Shown here in pieces: positions 55,610 to 64,000 of a stretch of 64,000 bases of DNA. The translations under genes and the position numbers were made by a program. The notes under the pieces were generated by a model. That model saw only the letters and a program-made list of their open reading frames with translations. It was not told the origin of the DNA and did not search any database. Each line of letters starts with the position of its first letter. Positions within the stretch are counted from its first letter, which is position 1. The stretch lies in NCBI RefSeq assembly GCF_042186555.1, contig NC_133330.1:169109266-169173265 (forward strand). The letters run 5' to 3'. This stretch comes from Aquarana catesbeiana. Taxonomy: Eukaryota > Chordata > Amphibia > Anura > Ranidae.

Positions 55610-56502
55610 TGCTACGTGTCACTGATGAAGCAATTAATATCAAGCTCAATGTTAAGGCCTTTGGGGGGAGAGTACATCTACAGAATAAATCCACCGAGTT
55701 TCGCGTTTAGATAATTCTCGGATGCGATTTATGCCCCTCCAATGAGTTTGGAGATATTCCACCCCCAAAATTCCAACCCCGTAGGATCCATATTATGTTT
55801 CAACTTAAAGTGTAGTGAAACATTATGGTCCTTGTAACCTATTTTGATATTATAAATATGCTCAGCGATTCTAACTCGTAGCAATCTTTTGATACGGCCT
55901 ATGTAAATCAGGCCGCAAGGGCATTTTAGAGCATAAACCACATAAGTACTATTGCACGTCATAAACTGTTTAATATCGAAGGATCGATTGTTAACAGGGA
56001 AGATGAAATTATCAATACCCCTAAGGGGTCTAGCAACTTCCCTGCATGCCTTACATTTCCTGCATGCAAAAAAACCTTTTCGATCCCAAAACGTCTGAGG
56101 GCGCTTAGGAGGATCTAACACTTGTTTTTTCACTCTATCGCCAAAATTTGTGGTTTTTCTGTAAATAAATTGAGGTGTAGGAGGTAGTACAGTGGTAAGT
56201 TTCTTGTCCATTAAAAGATTATGCCAATGCTTTTTAAAGATGTCCTCAACTTCCTTGTACTGAGAGTGGAATTGAGAGATAAAACCCCATTCTTTATTGT
56301 GATTATTTTCTTTAATAGATGGCATATCAGAACTCTCTTGATCTGCTTCTTGTAAGCATGCAGCTCGAGGTAGAGCTGCTACTTCTTCCACCACTTTTTT
56401 CAGCATATCAGGTTTGTACCCCTTGGCTTCAAATCTTTCCATGAGGATTTTGGATTGGAGAAAGAACTCGGCCTCTTCAGAACAATTTCTTTTCACCCTC
56501 AT
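55610..56502 (-). pseudogene. PLE C linker and GIY-YIG endonuclease
   Basis: Carboxyl part of a PLE polyprotein, open from 56502 to 55729. It has a linker with a cysteine cluster ('GFFACRKCKACREV'), then the GIY-YIG nuclease: 'TYVVYALKCPCGLIYIGRIK' contains the CPC motif and the VVYAL...LIYIG form of GIY-YIG, followed by the conserved RxRIxEH in 'RVRIAEHIYNIKIGYKDHNV'. Near 55735 a frame change occurs; the adjacent frame continues with 'SKRETRWIYSVDVLSP' (the conserved glutamate is in KRETRW) to about 55610. Presence of all key residues apart from the shift suggests a fairly recent copy. Confidence 0.85.
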
Positions 56503-57543
56503 GATTTGTCCTTTTGGAATATTTCTGAGCCATAGGGGGTGATGGCCACTGGTGATAGGTAAATAACTATTCCTATCAGTTTTTTTTAAGTATACCTTTG
56601 TTTCTAATTTATCATTCCGTCGATATACGGTGTTGTGATAGCCTCAGAGGCTGCCCGTGTTGTGGAGGAGGGGGGGGATTTATTATTATAGATTCTATAT
56701 TATAGATTGAGATTCTATATAGATTCTATATACCCTATCTTATTACCTGTCTGATCAGTGATCTCTATCACCAGTCCATTTTCTGTTTGAACTATATACA
56801 TTCAACATGAACGAAGAAGATTTGACAAAGCAGCGCAACATTCGACAGACACCATAAGCCTTCAATGACAGATTTGAGCTTAATTAATTTGGATTTTTGG
56901 ATTTTTTAACGAAAAACGAAATGAATAAAAACAAATTTCGGGAGTAACTAAATAAATTTATTTTTTGGGAGAAAAACGAAATCCCGAAACAAAATATTTC
57001 AGTGTGCACACTTGTCAGGATAGAAGGAAAAAATGGATGGGACAAAATACTGTCAAATTCTTGAGGAAAATCTGCTGCCCTCTACCAGAAAGTTGTCAAT
57101 GGGAAAAAGGTGAACCTTCCAACATGACAATGACCCAAAGCACAGAGCAAAAATGACCACATGGTGGTTGAAGTAGAAAAAGGTGAATGTCCTTGCATGG
57201 CCTAGACAGAGCCCAGACTTAAACCCCATTGAAAATCTGTGGAATGAGTTAAAGACTGCAGTCTACAAACGGCCTCCATCAATTTTAACTGAACTTGAGC
57301 AGTTCTGCAAAGAAGAGTGGGCAAATATTGCAAAGTCTAGATGTGCAAAATTAGTAGGGGGTGATCCATTTTGCAACTCTGTGATTCTGTTTTTGATTTT
57401 TTTTTTCCGAGCATGTTGGGGTTATATCTTTCATTTGAAAGTTATAAATTGCAGTAAGTTGAATAAATACAGCTGGATAAAACAAAAACGGTGCCTGTCT
57501 TAATTTTTGTAGGCTACAAAGCAACAAAATGTGGTTATTTTAA

Positions 57544-57790
57544 CCGCTTTAGTTCCGGACATTTTTATCCCCTTCCTGCCCAGTAAAATTTTTAGCTTTA
57601 AGCGCTGTCACACTTTGAATGACAATCGCGCTTTCATGCAGCACTGTACTCATAAGAAATTTTTATCTTTTTTTCACACAAATAGAGCTTTCTTTGGGTG
57701 GTATTTTATCACCAATTGGTTTTTTGTTTGCTAAATAAACAAAAAACAACAGAAAACTTTGAACAAAAACCAACATTTTCTTTGTTTCTG
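57544..57790. repeat. Inverted fragment of the minisatellite-bearing repeat
   Basis: 'AACCGCTTTAGTTCC' and 'GTGGTATTTTATCACCAATT' are reverse complements of the AT-rich end of the 9380-10462 repeat family ('GGTGATCAAATACCACC'). It replaces the right end of Tc1 E. Confidence 0.55.
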
Positions 57791-58340
57791 TTTTAAAAGT
57801 TTGACTCCTTTTTGGAAAGTAGAAAATCCAAGGTATTTAGTAAGAAGCATGTCGAGTTTATTGAAGTTGTAATTTTTTGTCACAATTATTTTGAAAATGA
57901 GGAAATAAAAAAAAAATCACAATTTTACATGCTATCAACAGTGCAGTACAGCATTATCATATAACTGGTGTGGCAGTGATCTGGGACACTGACTGGTGAC
58001 AGTATGTAAAATAAATAAATCAACTTCAATGAAGAAGCTGCAGAAAAGTAAGGCAATAGCGAGTGGATTGAAATGAAAAAGATAGTGAAGGGATGGCATG
58101 ACAGGGTGATAAGGGTTGGCAACTATAGAGTTAAGGAAGCGTGAGTGAAAAGGGAAAAAGTTGGTATTGGTCAGGAGTAACAGGATGGGGAGGAGCAGGG
58201 GTAGTTTATTTAAGAGGAAGGTGGGGTCTCCCAGGCATCAGTGGAGGGACAGGTGACAAGGCAGGTAGTTTCCATGCTGCTGCCTGTCACATACCAGAGA
58301 GCATGGCAGACATTGACCGACTCCTGGCCTAGTTATGGGC
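57791..58340. other. No gene seen
   Basis: Unassigned AT-rich sequence followed by a G-rich part near 58140-58250. Confidence 0.45.
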
Positions 58341-58850
58341 AGTGGCAGCATCCAAGGGGCCTGAGTGGCTGCAAAGCCAGGTCACGACTTTGTTGAAGGA
58401 CCATTGGCCGCAGGGGGATCGGGACATCCCACACGCGAGGTGGTCTAGGCCGCTGGAGCGTTTCTCGCCCGGATCGTCCCCCCGAGATTTGTTCCATGTT
58501 AGGAGTCCCCGCGGGTGGCAGGCCGAAATGGAATCCTCAGCGGAGGCAGAGCTCGGCAAGCAGGGGAGGCAGGTACAGTGCGCATGCCTCCTCCGCCCAC
58601 CCGGCATCTCCGGCTGGAGCACATGGACTCCTCCCCCTCGGACACTCCGGGGCAGGGGGAGTCTCGGTGAGGGAGAGGCAACACCACGGCTGCCGGGCCG
58701 TCACCTCACGAGGACGGCAGCTCAGAGGAGAACGTGGGGACGCCGGCCAGGAAGGACAAAGGGGGGACGTGCAGCAAGAGAGGTGAGACTGCGACATGGG
58801 GACCCATGCATGGACCCGTGAACCCATGCATTTGGGTTTCACGTGTTTTT
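58341..58850 (+). other. GC-rich segment with overlapping frames, unassigned
   Basis: A CpG-rich block unlike its AT-rich surroundings. Frames of 96-159 codons overlap on both strands and no catalytic domain is visible. The frame at 58342 opens with 'PEWLQSQVTTLLKDHW', which could be a gag-like or structural segment of a retroelement. It lies just upstream of the Gypsy zinc knuckle and might be its gag region or another element. I cannot decide. Confidence 0.35.
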
Positions 58851-59654
58851 CTGCAGATGAGAGAGCCTTTGGGAGGAGGGAAAGATTGTGCCTTTATTGT
58901 GGCCAGCCAGGTAACTTTTTGAAGTCCTGTCCTACCCGTCCAGGGAACGCTCTAACCTTGAGGTCCTGTCACGGACAGACCTTAGGTGGCGTTGTTTCAT
59001 CCCCAGTTATCCAGAAGGATAAGCCCCTGGTTTTGGTCACCCTTTCTTGGGCTGAGTCGTCCATCGAGATACAGGCTCTAATCGACTCTGAGGCAGCAGG
59101 CCTGTTCATTGATGCTGCCTTTGTATCGAAGCACTCGATTCCGCTGCAGCTGCATGAAAAGGTTAAGTTTCTGAGATATGTTATTTCCACTGCTGGTTTT
59201 TAGATGGACCCAGAGAAACATTCGGCAGTCATACAGTGGCCCCGACCCATTGATTTATGTCCTATGCAGCGTTTCCTGGGTTTTGCCAACTATTATTGGA
59301 AGTTCATTCGTAACTTCTCGTCTCTGGTCAAGCCCCTGACTGTTATGACCAGAAAGGACGGTAACCCACAGAGTTGGTCTCTGGAGTCCATTAAGGCCTT
59401 TGTGTCTGCTCCTCTGTTGGCACATCCTGATTCTATGTTACCTTTTATCCTTGAGGTTGATGCTTCTGAGATAGGTGTTGGAGCAATGTCCTACCTCTGA
59501 GAGCGCTATGCATTCTTGTGGCTACTTTTCCAAGAAATTGTCACCTGCGGAGTGCAATTACGAGATTGGTGACAGAGAGCTATTGGCGATCATATTAGCC
59601 CTGAAAGAATGGAGACATCTCCTTGAAGGTACCACTGTGCCGGTTGTCCTTACT

Positions 59655-59696
59655 GACCATAAGAATCTCACATAAGACCATAAGAATCTCACATTC
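59655..59696. repeat. ~20-bp tandem duplication in Gypsy RNase H
   Basis: 'GACCATAAGAATCTCACAT' occurs twice in tandem, separated by AA, creating the stop that ends the RNase H frame. Confidence 0.88.
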
Positions 59697-61011
59697 TTGT
59701 CTGAGGCTAAACGCTTCTCTGCCAGAAGGGTGCTATGGGCTCTTTTCTTGTCAAGTTTCAATTACATTGTCTCATTCTTACCCGGTACTAAGAATGTAAG
59801 GGCTGACGCCTTGTCACAACAATTTTCCTCCAATTCCAAGTTGGAGTTGGTTCTGGTTCCTGTGATTCCTCCTGATCGTATTCTGGCTATGGTTCGCACC
59901 AGTCTTACTTCTCCTTTTGGGTGACAAAAATTCTTGCTGCTCATGCTACTCCTGAGAAACCTTGTAACCGCTGCTTTGTCCCAGAGAGTCTCCGTACTGC
60001 CGTGCTCCAAACTTACCATTCTCACAAGGCAGCTGGCCACCCTGGGAAGAATAAACTCGTTTGGGCCATTTCCCAACAATTCTGGTGGCCTAGTCTACAA
60101 GCTGATGTAACCGCCTTCATAGCTGCCTTTTCCATGTGTGCTCAGAGTAAGACTCCACGACACCTTTCGGTGGGCCTCCTACAACCCATACCCAATGGAG
60201 AGAGGCCCTGGACCCACCTGTCTATGGATTTCATTGTGGAGTTACCCAACTCCCAAGGCAACACAGTTATCCTTATGGTGGTTGACCGGTTCTCAAATAT
60301 GTGCCATTGTATTCCACTTAAGAAGTTGCCCACTTCTAAGGAACTGGCTTCCATTTTTGCTCGGGAGATCTTTCGCTTACATGGGCTACCCAAGGTGATT
60401 GTCTCAGACAGGTGTAGTCAGTTTATGTCCGAGTTCTGGCGAGCCTTTTCTGCATGTTTGGGAATTTAACTTGCTTTCTCCTCTGCGTATCACCCGCAGT
60501 CTAATGGGGCTGCAGAATGAGCCAATCAGTCCTTGGAGCAATTCCTACATTTTTATATTTCTGCCCATCATAACAACTGGTCAGACCTATTACCGTGGGC
60601 AGAGTTTGCTCACAACAGTGCCTTGAATTCTGCTTCCCGATTGTCCCATTTATGCCGAATTATGGTTTCCAACCTTCCATGTTGCCTGAATCATTTGTTC
60701 CGCAGAGTATTCCTGCGTTAGAGGAGCATCTCCGTGGTCTTTGTTCCACTTGGGCACAAGTCCAGGAGGCTTTGCGTCATGCTAATGATAGGTACAGACT
60801 CCATGCTGACCACAGACACCTGCCTGCTCCTTCCTACCAGGTTGGGGACAGGGTCTGGCTGTCATCTCGCAACCTCCGACTTCGTGTTTCCTCACTGAAG
60901 TTCGCACCTTGGTTTATTGGGCCTTTCCGTATTCTTCGCAGGATTAACCCAGTGGCTTATGCATTAGATCTTCCTTCTAATATGCGTATTTTGAATGTAT
61001 TTCATGTCTCT

Positions 61012-61388
61012 ATAAAGGAAATTTGTAAGTTCTGTATATAATTGTATTCTTTTTTATATGTATTGCACACTGGCCTAGCTGTGCACACGGCACTAATAAT
61101 GTTTTCATTACATGTTTGCATTCTTTCGAGTCCTGATTAGAATTAATCTGCCTATGTTACGCCCCTTGTTACCATAAACGTACAATTGTAATATTAATGT
61201 GATACCACGTAATCATGTGTATAAAAACCTTCCATTGCGTCATAATAAAGCAGAACAGTTATTTTGAAAGATGCGGAGTGTATCTTTTGTGTCTGTTCCC
61301 TACTGCAGTAGTTTTAATTTGGAACCACTAGTCAATATGAGGATAGGAGTTGCCTATCTATAAAATGGCCAGGTCATCTCCTTATTAG
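61012..61388. mobile_element. ~375-bp LTR-like insertion in Gypsy
   Basis: Splits the Gypsy reading between 'LNVFHVS' and 'LVCIRFTTSVPHPHPV'-type sequence. It contains a TATA-like 'GTGTATAAAAACC' at about 61218 and AATAAAG at about 61244, then 'TTTTGTGTCTGTTCCC', a layout like a small solo LTR. TCTATAAA occurs at both edges (61011-61018 and 61357-61364) but may be chance. The ends are approximate. Confidence 0.45.
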
Positions 61389-61666
61389 AACCTTTGGTCT
61401 GCATCCGCTTTACCACCTCAGTGCCACATCCTCACCCTGTACAGGTTGAGAACCATGAGGAGTATGAAGTACAGTCCCTTGTTGACTCCCGTAGGTTCTG
61501 CAGGCATACAGTATCTGGTGCATTGAAAAGGGTACGGTCCGGAGGGACGCTCCTGGGTCTCATCCTCAGACGTACATGCCCCTGTTCTCCTCCGTGATTT
61601 CCATAGACGTTTTCCCCTCAAGCCTAGTGGTCTTCCAAGAGGGAGGGGTCGTTGAGGAGGGGGTAC

Positions 61667-62117
61667 TGTCAGGGCTGGGCTCAGCCCTTCCTTCTCTGAG
61701 CTGGCCGCTCAGCTGTCGCCTGATTGCCAGCTCCCATCTCTCTCCACAGTTACTCAGCTTTTGATGATCCTGCTCATCAGTTCTGCCTACTTAAGCCATC
61801 CAGTCCAGAGGAGCTTTGCCTTCGCCTTGGTCACATCACACAAAACTATCTCCTGCATTCCTGTTTAAAGACTGGCTTTGCTGACATCCCTTCTGGCTCC
61901 AGATCCTGCTTGCTGTTTCACTACTTTGATCCCTGACTACTGGCTTTGCTGACATGCCTTCTGGCTCCAGATCCTGCTTACTATTCCACTACTTTGATCC
62001 CTAACTTCTGGCTTGGCTGACTATCCATTCTGGTTACTGAACTTTGGCTATCTTTTGACTACGTTTGTTCTGATTTAACTGTACTTCTGTCTCGGTCTGA
62101 TTTCATGGTTTCTGACA
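61667..62117 (+). repeat. Gypsy 3' LTR
   Basis: Begins TGTCAG and ends CTGACA, a 6-bp inverted pair with TG...CA ends. It directly follows a purine-rich tract (GTTGAGGAGGGGGTAC) that fits a polypurine tract. About 451 bp. Contains an imperfect internal duplication of 'ACTGGCTTTGCTGACAT' at about 61870 and 61939. No matching 5' LTR is in the window, so the 5' part of the element is lost or rearranged. Confidence 0.8.
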
Positions 62118-63814
62118 TAGACAAGAAAGGTGTCTGGAATTTTTGCTGTTAGAGAATTTGAGACATATTCAAAGCAAGGGGCTGATTCAGCCCAATAGCT
62201 TTACATCTTTGAAAGTCTCCTCACATTAGCATATGGCACTCTGGTAGATCCTGCCAAACTTAGTTTAGACTGAATGGAATCACATTATATACATGGCAAT
62301 AATAAAGGCTATCCTACTGCAATGCTCTCTTCAAAACTGTAAAGCATATCATGGGTTTGATTCTGAACTTGCTACATAATGCAACACTGGACTGTTATTT
62401 TCCAATGTTTTGGGAACTGTGGGATGGAAAACAGGTAACCAGTTCTGAAAATGCCTGAACAAGGGGAATATGGACAATCGGAGTCAGAGATACCTGACAA
62501 TTTCCCATTAGTGGTCATGGTTGGTGAGACAGAGTAAATGGCTCAATGCCCGAAATAACAGGTATACTGGTGGCCAGGGAATATTGGAATATTTTGCGGG
62601 ATTTCAATTTGGAAAATGCATGGAAACATGTAAAGGTGATAAATGGGGTACCAGAGGAACTACGCTTTGAGAGTATTCAACACAGTGTTTACTTTTTCAT
62701 TAGGCCCATGTAAAGACATTTTTTTGGAAACATTAATTTGCAAACATGCAGGAAAGCCTCCCCACATGCCATGACCCAGGGGTCTTATTATATTCTACAG
62801 TAAATTGATACAGATGGAAATAAAAGGGACTTCCTGTTATCATCCTTAATTTTTTCAATAAGGGAAGTGCCACTGTCCTCCACAGAACTATCTCCATGTA
62901 AACTTTTAGTACAGTAGACAATCCATAGGATACCTAGATATATAGCGGAAGAAACATGGCAGCAAAAGGCCACATCTCACAAATGTGTAATGGAATTGGT
63001 TCCTCAAATGCAAGATTGGATATCGGGAGTCATGCACATAATTTGGGAACATATATGGCAAGCCCAAGAGGCACAGGCCAAAGTCTATACCAGGTCTGGT
63101 AAAACTAAAACCTCAACCTAGTAGACAGTCTTATTTATGGTGCCTCCAAATATGCTGTGTTAACCTAATAAAACCCTGAAAGGATTGTTTAGCTATTTCA
63201 ACAAAAAGTAAACCTAAAGTATCACTACCAAAAGGGATGCCAGAAGCCCAAAGGCTAGGGTGTCAGAGACCCTGTCTGCTACTCAGTTTCAGATGGTGAT
63301 AGAGTTCTTGCAGAAAAATCAAGAGGCGTTTTCAGAAATACTTTGTTGAACTTAAATAATTTGTCAGGACCTTATTGGGAACTCAGAAATAAAGCCATTA
63401 CAGGAGTCAGAGACATTAAACAAGGTCAAGTTAAGGGCAAGGGAAAACTAAACCCCTGTTTTTAATGCAATCTGTTAGACAGGATAGTTTAATTGGTTGC
63501 AGGCTGGTTGGTAAGTTGAACTGGGAATTTTCTTTGGTTTTGTTTGACATGTGTTGTCCTTCCATGTGCTCCTTGCTGCAAATGCCAGTTATAGGTGGAG
63601 GAAGTGGCCATTTGTTTGTACTCTTGGAATATAGGTGAGGGGATGCACTGGATACCTTTGCTACCATTGTGCTATGTGCTGGGTGTCCATTGCACCCCTG
63701 TGCCTTTAAGGAGGGGTGGGCTCCCTCGAGGCTCACCTGCCCTCTATCTATCCATTATTATGCATGCGTTTCAACTATGGAGGCTCTCGAAAATGTATAG
63801 TGTTAGGAATGCAG
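62118..63814. other. No gene seen
   Basis: 1.7 kb without a recognisable coding domain or repeat end. Short frames on the minus strand at 62733-62973 and 63431-63736 show no family features. Confidence 0.45.
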
Positions 63815-64000
63815 ATAACAGGTTCAGGTGGTGTCAAGCATGTGTGGCAGCAACCAGGTGAGGAGTACAAAGACAAGTTTGTCTTGCCTGCAGTCAAGCA
63901 TGGTGTTGGGAGTGTCATGGTCTGGGATTGCATGAGTGCTGCCAGCACTGGGGAGCTACAGTTCATTGAGGGAACCACGAATGGCAACATGTACTGTGAC
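63815..64000 (+). pseudogene. Tc1 transposase fragment (copy A/D family)
   Basis: Plus-strand sequence closely related to the middle of the copy A/D transposase: 'GVKHVWQQPGEEYKDKFVL' then 'KHGVGSVMVWDCMSAASTGE' and 'LQFIEGTTNGNMYCD'. It appears to begin abruptly near 63815 without the amino-terminal part and runs off the window end. The glycine of VWGCMSA is aspartate here. Confidence 0.85.

Larger units (their letters stand above)
53953..56629 (-). mobile_element. Penelope-like element C, 5'-truncated
   Basis: GTGTTGTGATA flanks both sides (53942-53952 and 56630-56640), an 11-bp duplication. The minus strand holds the carboxyl part of a PLE protein, followed by 1.6 kb of 3' sequence with a hammerhead-like motif at about 54691-54726 and an (AT)n run at 55101-55140. 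The RT is absent, so the copy is truncated on its 5' side, as is usual for target-primed insertion. It is a different family from foldback A. Confidence 0.8.
53243..57009. mobile_element. hAT-like element in Tc1 E, 8-bp TSD
   Basis: ACTTGTCA flanks both ends (53235-53242 and 57010-57017), a perfect 8-bp duplication. The left end has 'GACATGTGCATTCGTTTTCG' and the right end, read inward, 'GTGCACACTGAAATATTTTG'. Both subterminal regions are rich in TTCGTTTTCG/CGAAAAACGAAA motifs, and the left part has a 'CGTTATCGTTTTAACAAACG' palindrome. No transposase was recognised. A PLE is inserted at 53953-56629, and without it the element is about 1.1 kb. The hAT assignment rests mainly on the TSD length. 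Confidence 0.65.
52642..57360 (+). pseudogene. Tc1 E transposase, split
   Basis: Start at ATG 52642 ('MSGMALSKDLRDK', with a frame change near 52720). 52732-53094 carries 'MPRSTVKSIVRKWKVFGKTQ', the first helix-turn-helix end, and 'CGLYGRIARKKPLLKK'. The first catalytic motif is 'LWSGETKI', with glycine in place of aspartate, followed by a stop. '[20 protein letters not shown]' follows to the hAT insertion at 53242. Coding resumes at 57018 and ends with '[20 protein letters not shown]', where the third catalytic glutamate is present. Confidence 0.85.
52154..57543 (+). mobile_element. Tc1/mariner element E, split by nested insertions
   Basis: Starts after TA with 'CAGTGGGTATAGAAAAGAAT'. Left block 'CACATTTTGTTGCTTTGTAG' recurs inverted at 57510-57533 as 'CTACAAAGCAACAAAATGTG'. 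The outermost right end is lost at about 57543, where a ranid repeat begins. The transposase is on the plus strand and is interrupted by a hAT-like element at 53243-57009. Confidence 0.9.
58860..61660 (+). pseudogene. Ty3/Gypsy chromovirus gag-pol remnant
   Basis: In order: a zinc knuckle ('CLYCGQPGNFLKSC', 58888-58930); protease with 'ALIDSEAAGLFIDAAF', where DSE replaces the catalytic DSG; a jump near 59165 straight into the RT thumb ('GFANYYWKFIRNFSSLVKPL'), so fingers and palm are deleted; RNase H with '[13 protein letters not shown]', '[14 protein letters not shown]' and 'LTDHKNLT'; integrase with the zinc region ('HSHKAAGHPGKNK', second cysteine pair damaged) and DDE motifs 'MDFIVELP', 'VSDRCSQF' and GAAE; then 'DRVWLSSRNLRL' and a chromodomain start 'EEYEVQSLVDSRRFCR' near 61455. 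Stops and frameshifts occur at 59203, 59498, 59673, 59922, 60468 and 60518. A ~375-bp insertion splits the end. Confidence 0.88.

Noticed and set aside
58342..58842. Host gene on a CpG island
   Set aside because: No domain, no splice-supported continuation, competing frames on both strands, and immediate contact with Gypsy sequence. Kept only as an unassigned segment.
61011..61364. TCTATAAA as a firm target duplication
   Set aside because: An A/T-rich 8-mer can recur by chance, and the right copy lies about 25 bases before the point where Gypsy coding resumes.

Overview
The window looks like intergenic DNA from a frog, most likely a ranid. The assignment rests on the repeat families: 'ACACGGTCGGA' Harbinger-type elements and MITEs, 'CACTGATGGGCACTG' minisatellites, several Tc1/mariner families, a Tx1/L1-like LINE, Penelope-like elements (PLEs), a fish/amphibian-type class I endogenous retrovirus and a Ty3/Gypsy chromovirus. 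I find no host protein-coding gene, tRNA, rRNA or CRISPR array. Almost everything recognisable is transposable-element sequence, much of it nested, and most coding frames are broken.

Layout. 1-22.7 kb: a Harbinger-type MITE, two Tc1 elements (1937-3464 and 11687-13135), a solo LTR (4432-5495), two inverted copies of a ranid minisatellite repeat, a tandem ~370-bp repeat, several palindromic MITEs, a 1.35-kb G-rich minisatellite (18.65-20.0 kb) and a hAT transposase relic. 22764-40396: a 17.6-kb composite. Its frame is a PLE arranged as a giant inverted repeat with a 13-bp target-site duplication (TSD). Its right arm was later hit by a complete Harbinger element (26100-33286, TTA TSD, three genes) and by a full-length L1-like LINE (34528-40268, ~17-bp TSD). 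40634-50370: a Tc1 element split by an endogenous retrovirus (41214-48063, 5-bp TSD, minus strand) and by a second PLE-like foldback (48548-49872, 16-bp TSD). 50371-52136: a Tc1 element carrying a hAT MITE. 52154-57543: a Tc1 element split by a hAT-like element (53243-57009, 8-bp TSD), itself split by a third PLE (53953-56629, 11-bp TSD). 58.9-62.1 kb: a Gypsy chromovirus remnant with its 3' LTR. 63.8-64.0 kb: the start of another Tc1 transposase fragment.

How the parts relate. The TSDs give an insertion order: Tc1 copies first, then the retrovirus, hAT and PLE foldbacks, with Harbinger and the LINE inside the older PLE. The most distinctive content is (i) the PLE foldbacks and a related small palindrome that carry hammerhead-ribozyme-like cores, (ii) a Harbinger element that carries a MADF-domain gene as well as the usual transposase and Myb/SANT-like gene, and (iii) a retrovirus whose primer-binding site matches tRNA-Tyr at 17 of 18 positions as I recall that tRNA. 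All assignments are from reading the sequence. No database search was run.
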